Source: Acestrorhynchus altus
Taxonomy: Eukaryota > Chordata > Actinopteri > Characiformes > Acestrorhynchidae
Reading direction: 5' to 3'
Length of the DNA: 64,000 nt
Assembly: GCA_034509495.1 (NCBI GenBank)
Contig: CM067506.1
Span: 15,260,528-15,324,527 of the forward strand
Shown: positions 1 through 12,159 of the stretch, piece by piece
Layout: every line of letters begins with the position of its first letter
Numbering within the stretch: the stretch's first letter is position 1
Translations under genes and position numbers: made by a program
Notes under the pieces: model-generated
Databases searched by the model: none
The model's input: the letters and a program-made list of their open reading frames with translations, nothing else
What the model was told of the DNA's origin: nothing

Positions 1-210
1 TAGAGACAAAGGATTATAATAGAAGCAACTACAGGCCCAATCATTTTTGACATTATTTGAGTCTTGTTCTTAAACTGTATGCATTACATTTCAAGACTAA
101 AGAGCAAACAAAAATGCTCTCATACTGACTTCTATTAAATTCCTTTAAGTTAATAATAACTTGCTTTTTAAATATTTAAACCTGATGGCAACAACAGATA
201 TACATATGTG

Positions 211-212
<2 letters not shown>

Positions 213-290
<78 letters not shown>
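213..290. repeat. (TG)n microsatellite
   Basis: Pure TG array of about 78 bp. The two small ORFs over it are by-products. Confidence 0.97.
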
Positions 291-293
<3 letters not shown>

Positions 294-450
294 AGGTGTA
301 TACGGGCATGTTTTTCTGGGGCCAGGGGTTGAACTGCTCTTGAGAAAATGAGGAGCTCATGAGGTGATAGCAGATTACTCTCCTTCCTGTGGATAATGCA
401 ATCACTTCTCACCTTCAATTACCAGATGAGAAATAGAGCTGTTTAGAGCT

Positions 451-470
451 CACACACACACATGCGCACA

Positions 471-501
<31 letters not shown>

Positions 502-536
502 CGCGTATGCGCACACACACACACACACACACACAG
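451..536. repeat. Interrupted (CA)n microsatellite
   Basis: CA runs broken by ATGCGC and ATGCGCGTATGCGC, an alternating purine-pyrimidine tract. Confidence 0.95.
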
Positions 537-849
537 GTCATGGCCCGTATTTCTTCTCAGACAGAGAAAAAAGTAACCTACTTTTGGGCCAAGCAGCTTG
601 TAGCTAAATCTGGTTAGCAGCCGCAGCACAGATACACAAACACTCTCAGACACAGTAATGAGGGGTGACTCTGACCTTTACTTTGTTAGCTAACAAACAC
701 CTAAAACAATACAGTTCACTTTCATTACATCAGCAACCCAAAAACCCAGATCACAAATGCTGACACATCGCAACACAACACTTGGATAACTTCAGCCTGA
801 AGTAAAGATAAAGGTGCTCATAGGCCCACTGTGTTTCACACACAGGAAT

Positions 850-1085
850 CTGTCCTCTGCATTTAACCCATCCACACAGAATGATACACACACATTCACA
901 CACTTGTAGGCAGTGGGCACATGTGCCCAGAGCGGTGGGCAGCCCTATCAGTGGTGCCCAGGGAGCATCTGAAGAGTTAAGTGTCTTGCTCAAGGGCACT
1001 TCATTCATGTCCAGTCATCTCAGGGATACAAACCAGCAACCTTAGTCACAAGGCTGGTTCCCCAACCACCAGGCCACGGCTGCCC
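850..1085 (-). mobile_element. tRNA-derived SINE (family 1), full copy
   Basis: On the minus strand the copy starts near 1085 with GGCAGCCGTGGCCTGGTGG. It carries an A-box-like TGGCCTGGTGG (1066-1076) and a B-box-like GGTTTGTATCC, then a body ending in sequence around CATTTAACCCATCCACAC. The same family recurs at 13141 and 25106. It matches a SINE I know as common in otophysan fishes, but I cannot give a database name. Confidence 0.75.
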
Positions 1086-1086
1086 T

Positions 1087-1669
1087 AGATAAGTAGAATC
1101 TCTTACCTTTAGTCATACTGGACAAGCTATATATATCGATATGATGAGCTAATTAACTTACCTGTTACCTGGTAATTCCAAAGTTGTGTGGTTTGATGGT
1201 TAATCCTACTTTGTAAAGCCCTATTTGTGAGACGAGGACAGCGTAACTTGGTTGAATAGGACAGACATGGCCCTCCTTCTCCCCTATCATTCAGCACAAT
1301 GCCAACCAGTATGATGCTAGCCAATTAACAAAAGAAGAAATGTTCTCCTCCAAGCATGTTGAGCTGTCTGGTGATTAAAAAGATGTAGTGGTGCCGAAGC
1401 ACGTGCAAGCTTTTGGCCTTTCAGCTTTGGGGTGACGTGATAAGGTGGGAACTGAGCTAGTGGGGGAGAGGAATCACCTTCTCCATGGCCTACTAGGATA
1501 TGATCCATAGTTTTGCAAGACAAGAAGTCCAACAGAGCATCATTTGGTTGGATGGGAGAGAAGGAAGGATGGCCCTCCCTCCATCCCCCTTCCCCATCAA
1601 TCAGTGATGAGAGCCAACATCGGTTATCTGTCAGCTGACGCAACAGAACTGGTAGTTAGTATTCTCCCC
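1087..1669. other. Unassigned, probably repeat-derived
   Basis: No gene seen. Words such as CCAAGCATGTTGAGCTGTCTG and a duplicated GGCCCTCC...CCCC(A/T)TCA(A/T)TCA pattern (1270 and 1572) suggest it extends dispersed repeat A. Confidence 0.4.
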
Positions 1670-1925
1670 CAACCATCGTAAGCTTGACACTTGGCACTTT
1701 ACCCATGCAGCTATGTCCCCCAATCCCTACGTGGTTTCATATGATAAGCAGAGGCCAAGCAAGTGGGTGGGTAACACCACCACATTACTCACGGCAGATT
1801 AGGTTTGATTAACCAGACAACCAGACCATGCTACGCCAATAAGAGTCCTTGGGCAAGACTCCTAAGACTACATTTACCTACCGTTATAACATGATTCACA
1901 AGCAGGCCACCCTGGATAAATTCCA
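1670..1925 (+). repeat. Dispersed repeat A, copy 1
   Basis: GGTAACACCACCACATTACT, GATTAACCAGACAACCAGAC and AAGAGTCCTTGGGCAAGAC recall a repeat widespread in otophysan fishes. The second half recurs at 11706. No coding content is seen. Confidence 0.5.
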
Positions 1926-2118
1926 CAAATGTACCAGTTCCCCGGGCATAACATATGAGTGGAGCTCCTATAGTTCTGTTACACTGTTTGTGTGGTGGAG
2001 TGTGGTTGTGTGCAGCAGCGAGTTGAACTTTGGGAAAGTGCAGAGGCTGGCTAATCCTGACCCCAGTGCCTGATGCTAATCACATGATCCGGGATGAGTC
2101 CAGTAGATGCTGCTACAC

Positions 2119-2120
<2 letters not shown>

Positions 2121-2181
<61 letters not shown>
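2121..2181. repeat. (CA)n microsatellite
   Basis: Pure CA array next to a Tc1 end. Confidence 0.97.
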
Positions 2182-2236
2182 TATATGGACAAAAGTATTG
2201 GAACACCTAGAACCATAGGCATTAATGTTGAGTTGG
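2181..2236 (+). mobile_element. Tc1-like terminal fragment
   Basis: TATATGGACAAAAGTATTGG followed by CATAGGCATTAATG matches the end of a Tc1-like family and lies directly against a (CA)n array. Confidence 0.5.
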
Positions 2237-2269
2237 AGAGTTTTAAGTACTGTGCACCTCAGCACATAC

Positions 2270-2590
2270 ACACTACATCACTAGTGTCAGTGTCACTACT
2301 GGACTGAGAACAGTCCACCAACCAGAAATAATCAGCCAACAGGGTCATGTGGTCAGCATCCTCTGACCACTGATGAACTATAGGATGACCAAAACAAACC
2401 TGGTAGAAACAGTTGAGACAAGGTGGATCAACTAGATAAGAGTGTTTAATAGAGTGAGAGGACACTATTACTAAACACTGTAGCAGCATTGCTGTGTTCG
2501 ATCCACTTGTCCCACTGCAACAGACACTGACACCACCACCACCACGTCAGCGTCACTGCAATGCTTGTAAAGGCAGAGTGCATCTATATA
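2270..2590 (+). mobile_element. Foldback MITE, partial copy 1
   Basis: GACTGAGAACAGTCCACCAA, GATCCACTTGTCCCACTGC and CACCACCACCACGTCAG match the centre and right arm of the family best seen at 47555. Both ends are missing. Confidence 0.6.
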
Positions 2591-2869
2591 ATACATCACC
2601 TTTCACACAGGTGTAGGTTAGGGACCTTTACACTGAACCTGGAGAAAAGAAGCTTAAAAGCTCTCTTAACAACCTGATCAAGTGTTATAAAGACACTTGA
2701 CCTGATTCCAATTCACATTTACAGAAACACACACACACACAGAATGCAAGAAAATGGAGAAGGTGACATCTGATCCAAGATCAGTAACTCTGAGCACATA
2801 GATGTGCACATAGAAAGCTAGTAAGACAGAGAAAGGAAAGAGAGAGAGAGAAGTTATGAGTGTGGTTTG

Positions 2870-2905
2870 GTATGTGTGTGTGTGTGCGCGCGCGTGTGTG
2901 TGTGT
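2870..2905. repeat. (TG)n with GCGCGCGC core
   Basis: TG repeats with a central CG alternation; could adopt Z-DNA. Confidence 0.9.
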
Positions 2906-3062
2906 TGGCTGCCAGGCGGCCTCAAGCTTTCTCCAGATGATCTCCACATTAACGCTGGCCTCCGATAATTCTTAAGCCTCCTCCATTTCAGATCCAATAA
3001 CGGATAAGAGCGCATTTCAGCATGATCAACTGCCAATCTGTTCCCTCACACTGCTACTTTAC
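2906..3062. promoter_or_regulatory. Candidate regulatory island
   Basis: Complex, non-repetitive sequence between two CA/TG tracts, with CCAGATGATCTCC and CCTCCGATAATTCTTAAGC. Conservation is not testable here. Confidence 0.2.
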
Positions 3063-3180
3063 TCCAGTCGGGATTACTGGACACACACACACACAACCGC
3101 ACAGATAACAAGGGCCACTGAGCGGCGCTGCACTATGAGGACACAACATGGATCCAACACAAAATAAAAATGTATTAGTG

Positions 3181-3191
3181 CACGCACGCGT

Positions 3192-3272
<81 letters not shown>
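3181..3272. repeat. (CA)n microsatellite
   Basis: CACGCACGCGTG leads into about 80 bp of pure CA. Confidence 0.97.
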
Positions 3273-3273
<1 letters not shown>

Positions 3274-3352
3274 CTCATTAGCTGCTTTGTGGATGATTAT
3301 ATACTGCATAACTACAGTCAACCCTATGTTTACATTAGTCAGTGATAGAATT

Positions 3353-3796
3353 CCATCTGTGAGCACTGATGAAAATACTACAGGATGACCAACACAAACG
3401 GTGCAGCAACAGATGAGCTTCTGTCCCTGACTTTACATATACAAGGAGGATCCACTAGGTAGGAGGGTTTACTAAAGAGGACAGTAAGTGGACACTGTTT
3501 ATACATTCCAGCAGCACTGCTGTGTCTGGTCCACTCGTACCAGCGCAACAAACATTATCACACCACCACCATGTCAGTGTCACTGCAGTGCTGAGCATGA
3601 CCCACCACTCACATAATAGCAAGTCTGTGGTGGTCCTACGATGTCCTGACCAAAGGACAGAATGAAGGGAGACTAAACAAAGTATGCATCAAAACAGATG
3701 GACCACTTGAAAGTGCCCATGTATGGTAAATGGAGCTGATAAAATTGACAATGAGTGAAGAAACAAGGCAGTGTCCATAATGTTCTGACTGGCTAA
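3353..3796 (+). mobile_element. Foldback MITE, partial copy 2
   Basis: Contains AGCAACAGATGAGCTTCTG, AGCAGCACTGCTGTGTCTGG, CCACCACCATGTCAGTGTCA and GGTAAATGGAGCTGATAAAA, and ends near CCATAATGTTCTGACTGGC. The left arm is missing. Confidence 0.65.
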
Positions 3797-3799
3797 AGA

Positions 3800-4890
3800 G
3801 GGGCAAGTCTGCTGGGAAGTGGCATGAGGACATTTCCGCAGTATATATGTGAATTAAAGACTCATGATTCCTTTAGACATTTAGGGAAATTAGCATGGAA
3901 ATATTATTTTCTAGAGCTTGTTAAGTGTTTAGGCTTCTTGAGCAAACTGTTGATGTAGGACTGAATCTGAATATCTCTATATTTTAATGAATATTTACAG
4001 TTTTCTGCTTTTGCTGCACAAGCACACCTGATTCATCTCACCTGTTTGTTACCATCATAGGTTAGTCAGCCCTGCCAGTACATTTACTATTTCAGTTGCT
4101 TATAGTCTTTGTGGCATGCACACCATTGTTGGTATTGCCTGAATGCCCTCGGAATCATTCCCATTTGGCCTAATGAGCTGAATCACCAGAGGTGCATTCC
4201 CTAGTAATTCCCTATGAAGGGTCATACACAGAACCTTCAGCTATTACAAAGGGTGATCCAAACCATAGTATTAAGTATTTCGTAGAAAGGGGGGCTTCAC
4301 ATTACATAGGGAATAATGAAACAGGGCTTATAACTTTACAGGCAGTTGCAGGAGTTTATCCCTCAGTTATTGCATGTCCTTTGCTTCAGGACATTTCCGG
4401 ATGTTATGAGAATATCAGCGTTCTGTTCAGAGACCCTCTGGAATGTGGAATATGACATTATGTTGATTACAAATGCAGACTACTGCCACCTACTGGTGAT
4501 GCAAGTAGTTAATTTATATGTAGGGATGAACACTCGGTTTTAGTGATTTCAATGCGTTCAGAAGGAACTTTAACGCAAGATGTGATATTAGGGCAAAGCT
4601 AAAGGAAGTGACCAGTGATAACTTTGAAAGATGCTGCCCTCAAACCCAACAGCTCCCAAAAAAAATACTTTTCAGAAAAAACACACCTCTTGAGTCCACC
4701 AAACAGCATTAAAAAGGCACTGTGTGTTTCTCCAAAACGCATAGTGAGCAGAAAAACCCTCCTCCTCTGTCAGTAAATAACTTTTTTTGGATTAGGATGT
4801 GGATGCCAGCCCTGCAAACAAGAGGTGGAGGTCCAACACTGTGTTCCCAGAGCAGCAAATCTCCGCCCCACTCTTCATGGAGGGTCTCCT
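3800..4890. other. No gene seen
   Basis: AT-rich DNA. The 87- and 65-codon ORFs have no recognisable domain. ACTACTGCCACCTACTGGTG at 4480 resembles a common fish repeat edge. Confidence 0.5.
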
Positions 4891-4894
4891 CAGC

Positions 4895-5075
4895 GGTAAT
4901 AGCCGTATCAGAGGCTGCAGCAGTTGTCTGAGCAAGCGGGCCGCGCCTGGCTGATTAGCATAGCGGTGACAAGCCGAGATTACTGGCCTCACATTGCTGC
5001 CTCCTCACCCCAGCAAAATTACAGGCCTGTCACCTGAACAGGCTTTATTTGGGGAATGTTAATGTATATAAACAA
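4895..5075. promoter_or_regulatory. Candidate regulatory island
   Basis: Contains CTGATTAGCATAGC, GATTACTGGCC and a palindrome-like CCTGTCACCTGAACAGG, followed by ACAATTAAGG. The low repeat content and homeodomain-like words suggest a conserved non-coding element. Confidence 0.25.
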
Positions 5076-5329
5076 TTAAGGGGAGAGAGGGAGGGAATGC
5101 AGGGAGAGAAATGATAGGGATAGAAAACGGGAAGGAAAGTAGGGAGAAGGTTACTGGTGGAAGACTAAAATGAGGAGAAGGGTACAGTTGGAGAATAAGG
5201 GAGGTTTGGGGATACAGAATAGCCTCTACTTTTGAGTTGTCTTTTACTCTCCCATTATCTATGTTCTGTTTCGGCAGAGGTGCACAACACACAGCAATCA
5301 ATCGTATCTTTAAAACAAAAGACCCACTG

Positions 5330-5575
5330 TACTGTGTCTCTTGTATACTGCCAAAACAGCGCTGACCCACTGAGGCATGGACTCGACAAGAAATGGTCAG
5401 CATTAACCTGCATGTGTGGGATTTGGTCTTTGCCAGCCTTGGCACTCGTGATCCTTGTCACTGGTTCACCGATTGTCCTTTCTTGGACCACTGTTTTGGA
5501 GATGTTTGAAGACTGACCCAGTCTTTTCCGGTTTCCTTGATAGGTGCCACTGTAACAAGATAATCAATGTTTTTC
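5330..5575 (-). pseudogene. Tc1-like transposon relic
   Basis: TACTGCCAAAACAGCGCTGA and GAGGCATGGACTCGAC match the subterminal part of a common fish Tc1 family. TCACTGGTTCACCGATTGTC, TTCTTGGACCACTGTTTTGG and GACTGACCCAGTC match its transposase N-terminal coding part read on the minus strand. The middle is deleted, so no transposase can be made. Confidence 0.55.
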
Positions 5576-6905
5576 ATATCATCTGTCAGAGGTTTCAATG
5601 GATCTGAATGGCAAATTGTAATTTGCTGACGAATGAAGAAATGTAGTCATTGTTATGGTGGATAGTGGAAATATAGCTGATGATTACAATCAATAATTTA
5701 GCAACTGAGCGAAATGTTAGTGCTTCCACTTCCACTCCTGTGGTCCAGGGTGTGTCCCATGTGGCTTTTCTATGGTCATGCCCATAAGAAGTCCATCAAG
5801 GGTTGCATGAAAAAGAATAGGTAGGCATGGGTGCCCCACTCAAAACACTGAGACAATATTCTGCTGCTTGCCTCAAGCTAAATGTTACGAGAACCACAAC
5901 ATTCATATCATTTTATAACTGATATGTACTCAATTATTGTGTTCAAACTGAATAGAAGAGCTGACTTAATTACATCCAAACAAGGAACAAAGAAGTGTGC
6001 TATGATATGTCATTGCGTTTGATATTTGAAGCGGCATATTGAGCAAAGATTGCAGTGTGCTCGCCAAGACAGGAACGGCACTGCTGTATCAACAGGAGTT
6101 CATAGGCAAGACTGCTATACCTTTAGCGATATGGAATTTGGCTCTGGAAAATACCAGGAAAGAAAAGATGCATCAAAATTTTCACCAGCAGAATATTACC
6201 CAAAACCGTCATAGCTTTGGCTAAAAGCAAGTTAAATAGGTCTACAGGTCGGTCAAATTGGAACACTTTAAAAAACGGGAATGATAATGAAACAAGGCTG
6301 TGATTAAAAACTCTGCACCCCTTGCTCCCCCACACTGATAAAGCACGAAAACGCAAAGTAGATCTATGAGGCTATCTGAGTACCATGATGGGAACAACAA
6401 CACTATATAGAAATCTGGACCCAAATGTGACGTCAAACCGGACTTGTGGGGTGTTTCTGCTTTGTAGTGTTCCAAGAAAGAACAACTACCAAACCAGCTA
6501 CAGGGTCATGGATGCTCATGGAGATCCCACCTCCCACCCACAACAAGGATCTGCAGCTAACACCCTGATGTCAGATATCTCTGGACACCTTCACAGATCT
6601 TGATGAGTCCATGCATTGAACAGTCAGATCTGCTTAGGCAGCACAAGCGGGATATTCTTAATATTAGGCGGGTGGAGCAAATATTATGGCTGATATGACT
6701 GTTGGAGATTAGGATGTAAATTTGTTTTTAAATGCAAAGAGATAAATACTGGTACTACAGTATCAGCCACATGATTTGTTCTTCTCTAAATTGCTGCACT
6801 GCAGTTTGAATACAGTGTAAAGTGTTGGGTAAGGTAGTGCAAAGCAGCGTGTGCTCATTAGGTGATAATGTGCGAACATACTGTATCTTGTCAGTGAATG
6901 CTTAT
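5576..6905. other. No gene seen
   Basis: Non-repetitive to mildly AT-rich DNA. Overlapping 60-77-codon ORFs on both strands around 6020-6600 show no domain. Confidence 0.5.
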
Positions 6906-6906
6906 G

Positions 6907-6909
<3 letters not shown>

Positions 6910-6941
<32 letters not shown>
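6910..6941. repeat. (GA)n microsatellite
   Basis: Pure AG repeat. Confidence 0.95.
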
Positions 6942-6943
<2 letters not shown>

Positions 6944-7775
6944 AAGAGTGTGAGTGGGTTTATGGATTTGTTCAGTTGAAGAAGCGTCAGCAGTTATAAC
7001 CCAGGACAGACCCCCAGTCGCCAAAAACCTCCTCATGGATAATGTTCTCTGGTGAGTGTAGGCTACTTCTAAACCGTAACCATGACAACATGCCACAGTG
7101 GTACTTTTGACAGGTAACAAAATTACCCTTGTGTCCTTACTCATCACTGCTCGGTTGCATTCAGACCTTTGAGTTCCGGCAGCAGAATTTGGAAAGAGAA
7201 TTAGCAACAGCGCGATTATTTACTGTGGTTATCAGTGATTGGTAGGTAGTTCCCACTCCATGGAAACACCAAGGATTTATAAGAACACAGCAGAAGATTC
7301 AACGGCAATAAAGGATGATTCTGAGTTGGATCACCACCACCGCCAATCTAAAACACTATGACTGACAATCAGCACAAGGGAAAAAAGTGAACAAAACAGG
7401 CCTCTTCAAATTGCCCACAAAAGGCAAACACACTCGACCATCGAGGAAAACTACATTCATGAGCCACTGCCTGCACAGCCTCCCTGATGCTTAAAACATG
7501 AGTGCGAGTCCGCGAGAAAGAGACAGAAAGGCTGCGAATACATCAGGATATCTTGGGTCTTAGGTCTCGCGCTATCTGATTAGTGTTTTGACTGAAAGAA
7601 GTCAAAGATTATTCACTCATGCTCATGCATATGTCCCATCTCCAGTGGAGCCATAAAGAAATACCCTTATGAAAAACGGTTTTTCTAACAAACTGGAAGG
7701 TAGGTGTATGGGATAGACAGGTAAACTGGTACCTTATTCATTTACTAAGAGACTTTGTTCTGTTCTAGGTGATGG
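6942..7775. other. No gene seen
   Basis: Nothing recognised; mixed composition without long ORFs. Confidence 0.5.
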
Positions 7776-7779
7776 GAAG

Positions 7780-8040
7780 GATGGAAGGATGAAGATATCC
7801 CAAGAGCGTATTCAGAGATGAAGCACATTTCTTTGTCAATGATGTGGTCAACAATCACTGATACTGGTCAGACAAAAAAAACGTTGGTGAACTGATCCAT
7901 CCACCACAGCTGCCTCGCCTTATGTCAAAGTATGGTGCAGTATCTGGGGTTCCTGAATTGTGGGACCGGTCTTCATTGACAGAATATTAAGGGTAGGACG
8001 TTATGCAAGGCTGTTAGATGAAGACTCATTGCTGCCAGAC
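7780..8040 (+). pseudogene. Possible mariner/Tc1-type transposase fragment
   Basis: In-frame pieces such as EAHFFVNDVVNNHYWSD and GPVFIDRILR, with stops between, resemble the region around the first catalytic Asp of IS630/Tc1/mariner-type transposases. It is short and decayed. Confidence 0.3.
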
Positions 8041-8044
8041 AATG

Positions 8045-8165
8045 GAACATTGGTCACCTCCCTGACCAAGGCCCTTCTACCACAATCACTCAGTTTGGCC
8101 AGACAGGTAGCACTAGGAAGAGTCCTGGTGGTCCCAAACTTCTTCTTGTACTTCAGGGGCAGATT
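8045..8165 (-). pseudogene. Tc1-like relic
   Basis: TGGTCACCTCCCTGACCAAG, CAATCACTCAGTTTGGCC and GGAAGAGTCCTGGTGGTCCC match the N-terminal coding part of the Tc1 family also seen at 26112, on the minus strand. Confidence 0.55.
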
Positions 8166-8424
8166 TTAAAGATGTACATAAGATGTGACTGAGATGTTCA
8201 TAGCTCAATTTGGTGTCTCACAGAATAGCAAGGTCAATCATCGGTGTGAAGATAGCTGTGTAAAGCAACTTCCAACAATCCGGACCACCAATAAGGACCA
8301 ATGAGGATGATGAAAAGATGCAAAATGAAAATGAAGCAGGAACCCTGAACGTCTGAAAATGCTTAGAACGTGCATTCAAAAGCAAATGGAATTTGTTATG
8401 AATAACTCATAGCGTGCAGTTCCC

Positions 8425-8740
8425 TGGGTGGTTGGGCACTGGAGCTGTTTGTGCGGGGCCACAGCCTGGTGCAGCGGAACCATATGCTGGCTGTAGCATC
8501 CACTGCAGCATGCAGACTCTTGCTCTCTTTCCATCTCTCTCTCTCCCTTTCTCTCTCTCTGGACAGCCACAGCGCCTGCAGGCTGTGCTTTGGCGTTGGC
8601 GCTTTTCTCTCTAAACGAAGATGAGCGCACCGATATCCTGGGGCCAGCTCAGGGGGCCTCTATCTAACCCAAAATGATTTTTAGCACGCCGACTCAAGCA
8701 CTTCCCAGAAGCAATGTCAACCCACTGCCACAGCTCAACC
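8425..8740. promoter_or_regulatory. Candidate regulatory island
   Basis: Complex sequence with GATGAGCGCACCGATATCC and CCCAAAATGATTTTTAGCAC, interrupted by a CT tract at 8528-8560. Confidence 0.22.
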
Positions 8741-8749
8741 CCCCCATCT

Positions 8750-9075
8750 TCTACACACAGACACACACACACACACACACACACACTCGGCACTCTCTCT
8801 CTTTCTCTCTCTCTCTTTCTCTCTGCCTCCCTCTCTCTCTCTGTGGGGAGAGAGAAAAGCCGAACAGACAGGAGGAAGTTAAAAAGCTTAGCAGCGAGGG
8901 TCAGCTCACGACACAGGGGCTTATCGTTTTTCTGTCGCTCCCCCGCCGGCCAAAGAAGGGACCTGTCCCCCCTCCTCCTTTTTCCTCCCTCCCTCCCTCA
9001 TTCAGGTGAAAAGATTACTACTTCCCTTGCTCTCTTTCTCTCTCTCTCTCACCCTCCTTCTCTCCCTCTCTTGCT
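8750..9075. repeat. CA and CT-rich low-complexity tract
   Basis: (CA)n at about 8754-8787, then CTCTCT-rich DNA, a moderately complex part (8850-8980) and another CT-rich run to 9075. Overlapping Ser/Leu-rich ORFs are not credible genes. Confidence 0.85.
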
Positions 9076-9130
9076 CCTTCATACACAAGCTCTCGCGCTG
9101 CCTCTCTTTTCACATCTTGATGCCTTTTAA

Positions 9131-9374
9131 ATGTCACTTATTTTACATGAGGTATTTTGCGGGAGACGAGGAATCAGGAGCAATCAGGGCCATTATCCCT
9201 GTGGGGCAATGGCGGGTCCAGATGCATTACGACACCCTTCCTCCGGCTGGCCACAGCGCCAGTGCACCACTTCTTGGGGAATTAAGTGGTGGTATGGGGG
9301 AAGTGGTGGCAATGGGAACAGCATGGGCAGTGTGGGGGGCAGGAGCAGTGATGAGAACAGCATGGCCAGCACAG
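9131..9374 (+). CDS. Possible first coding exon (unproven)
   Basis: An open frame from ATG 9131 ends in a Gly/Ser-rich stretch (GGSGGNGNSMGSVGGRSS). It meets a good splice-donor-like CAG|GTACGA at 9374/9375, just before the sequence turns into repeats. Upstream DNA is CT-rich, as in some promoter-proximal regions. I do not recognise the protein, the other frames are also partly open, and the composition alone could explain the frame. It may equally be non-coding conserved DNA. Confidence 0.2.
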
Positions 9375-9574
9375 GTACGATTCCTCTCCTCCCTCCGCCC
9401 TTAAGTGAGCGTGCCTCATTGAGGCCTAATCAAAGTGAAAGCCTTGGACAAAGCAGAGGCTCTGGACACACTAAACCCCAGCCGACCCCCCAGGGGAGAG
9501 CCGGGCCATTTAGTGACACACACACTTCATCCGCATCCACTTACTTGGTCTTCTCATACCCTCTTTTAAAACGC

Positions 9575-9575
<1 letters not shown>

Positions 9576-9629
<54 letters not shown>
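9576..9629. repeat. (CA)n microsatellite
   Basis: Pure CA array. Confidence 0.97.
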
Positions 9630-9631
<2 letters not shown>

Positions 9632-11700
9632 TCTCTCAGAGCTCTAAAACACCCTTTCTTACACTGCTGTCAAATGGATGAGGTTTAATGTGTGGTGGGG
9701 ATTACCTAAGCGTATAGCTTTTACAATAAGCAGCAGCAACACCTGCACTGCTTATGCTAAGCATAACACACCTTGCTCAACCACAGACACGAAACAGCTT
9801 CTGAAGTAGTGGGTTACTTATGACGAATGTGTATATTATATATTAACAATGCTCGTTTTGCCTTCCCCTGAAAGCACCGACATGAAATACATAGACTGGT
9901 GTGTAAGCATGAGCATGTGTGAAAACACACATTTTAAATTATAGAGTTCATTTAGATGTTCCTTTGAAAAATGCTGATTTTGTGGACAGGATGCAGGAGA
10001 CGACTCTTCCGTGAAACGGGGCACTGATTTGCCTTTCCAGCAACCCTCTGAAAAAATCTCTGGGAAAGCTTTATTGGGCTCCCAGAACTAAACTTTACCG
10101 CCACTGCTTCTACTGACTGCCATTATGAACTGAGGAACCGACAACCTGAAAACATACTGCCTTCTTCACGTAGCCTTCGTCTGTTTGTGGACATCAATTA
10201 CCTGAAATCTCATATTGCTAGACAGATGCTTAGATGAGCTCACAGCTGCCATTTGTTGGGACGAGGTTTAAGGAGTCACAGTATGCATAAAGTTTCAATA
10301 TGTGCATCGCCTGACCTTTCCGAATAATGACTGTCTGATTAAGGTCCTTAAGACCTTGGGGTAAGTTATCTAAGGCCTGTTAGCACCTAGCATTAACACC
10401 TGGCCTGGGATAGCCAATCATACACAATTGAGAAAATGCATAGCTGTTCATCTGACACTTTAAATGCGTCTCCTATGACGGCTGGTGATCGGATTTCTCC
10501 AGTCTCCAGTCATTTCCAATGAGATGAAGCACCTAGTTTAGATGCTCACCATGAGTGTTGCTTTGATCCATTAGTTAGTTTGTTGTTGTGGTGCTGGTAA
10601 CTCTTGCGGATGGTGAATGGCGTGGTCTCGTGGTCATTTTTATATTGATTTTTATTTTCATTTTTACATTTTTATATTTACACTTTCTCGTAAAATGATA
10701 TTGACTTGCATGTTATGGAACAATCTACAGTAATATGCTTTAAGGCCATAATCCGTCAACAGTAATGGTTTTCACTTTGACGGCATCCCCCTCCAACCTA
10801 CACAAAACACTTCAACGTTGACGCGCTCTGCAATAATAGCATTAAAACAAACACGCTCTTTACATTTACAACAGGCCTTGTTAAACAGGGCTGCCGTGGT
10901 ATGATATTACACACCCTCTCTGTATTGGTACAGACAGCCGCTAACAGCACTGTGGTAAGCATTAGCAGCCTGGGTCGAGATGTTAACATGACAGTTGGGG
11001 GTGACACGTCTTGTAACATCACATAGCATCACAACAAGCACGAGTGTTAGCTCATCTATATGCCACTTGGGGCATTTGCTGAACGCAAAGTGCTCAAATC
11101 TAGAATTTTCTGCTCCATTCCCCCCCCTTCCCATCCTTTCCCTCTACTTCCCTTCTTCTGAGATCTACAGGCATTTAATGAAGGAAAGGCTTTGCTTTAA
11201 AGAGCTGAGCCCACAGGGCGCTTTCGGAGACACACTTACAGACGGTCTTCTTCGCTGTCACTAGACGCGATACAGTGACAGTCAGATGCAATACTATCAT
11301 AGAGTGCTAGCGACGTCTTTGTTGATCATTTCTGATATGAATTATAGATCTGTGGAGTAGTTAGCGACATGCAGCTTTAATGGCTCTAAGCGCTCACTTG
11401 GTAAGAGCAACATTCAAAACAAAATGCGTTCAGCACAACTCTTAATAACTCTTACCACATAAGTGTCATCAGCAAGCGCATGGAGCCAAAATGTGCTTTC
11501 GAAAATAAAGCCTGCAATTCTGACACTGGAGCTGAATAGGAAATGGGCCAGTGAGTGGCAGCAGAAGAGGCTGATTTAACCCTTACAAGTTGAAGCGAGC
11601 ACCGAATGCATGCAGTGGTTTTGGAATCGGTTGATTATCACTGATTTCTGAACCTTTCAATCAACACCAAATTTGTGTTTGTACACAATACAACTGTTAG
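9630..11700. other. No gene seen
   Basis: Mostly unique-looking DNA. 10380-10500 holds AGCATTAACACCTGGCCTGG and TTAAATGCGTCTCCTATGAC, words I associate with a dispersed fish repeat. Confidence 0.45.
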
Positions 11701-11705
11701 TGTGG

Positions 11706-11822
11706 TTAGTGTGACACAACAGATTGCCAGTCTGGGGAACTAGACTGTGCTACACCAATAAGAGTCCTTGGACAAGATTCCTAACTCTACTCTGGCCCAC
11801 CTCTATAAATATAATGTAAATA
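11706..11822 (+). repeat. Dispersed repeat A, copy 2
   Basis: GACTGTGCTACACCAATAAG, AGAGTCCTTGGACAAGATTC and TGGCCCACCTCTATAAATA correspond to 1825-1900. Confidence 0.5.
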
Positions 11823-11879
11823 TTTACTTGGCAACGTTGTGTTGTGATCCATGAACCCCCCCCAAAAAACTAAAGTTAA

Positions 11880-12010
11880 GGGTGCTTTCACACCCAACTA
11901 ATCTGGACTTTTTGACTTTCCAGTTTGTTCCAAAGAAAAAAAACATAATTTGGACCTAAAGAGGTTTTTTTGGTCTCAATCAAACGGAACCATGCTTCAA
12001 GTTAAGGCAC
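11880..12010. repeat. Possible MITE with GGGTGCTTTCACAC end
   Basis: Begins AAGGGTGCTTTCACACCC and contains TTTGGACCTAAAGAGG. The motif is frequent at the ends of fish MITEs. The right boundary is unclear. Confidence 0.35.
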
Positions 12011-12159
12011 CCATTAAACAAGAAGAAGAAATAACAATACATGGGGCAGTACATGAGAAGAGGAGGAGATTATGTACTTAATTCAATTTAAATTGATCTA
12101 ATCTTGAGTACTGCATTTTAAGTTGCTGCTTGTAGTAATGCCATAATATTAATAATCTG

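Noticed and set aside
176..418. ORFs made of HTHTHT or CVCVCV runs, here and at 2030, 3054, 15227, 24631, 44248, 55637 and 62462
   Set aside because: They are translations of CA/TG microsatellites, open in several frames and on both strands.
8674..9404. Overlapping 111-138-codon Ser/Leu-rich ORFs
   Set aside because: Produced by CA and CT low-complexity DNA; only the 3' part was kept as a weak exon candidate.
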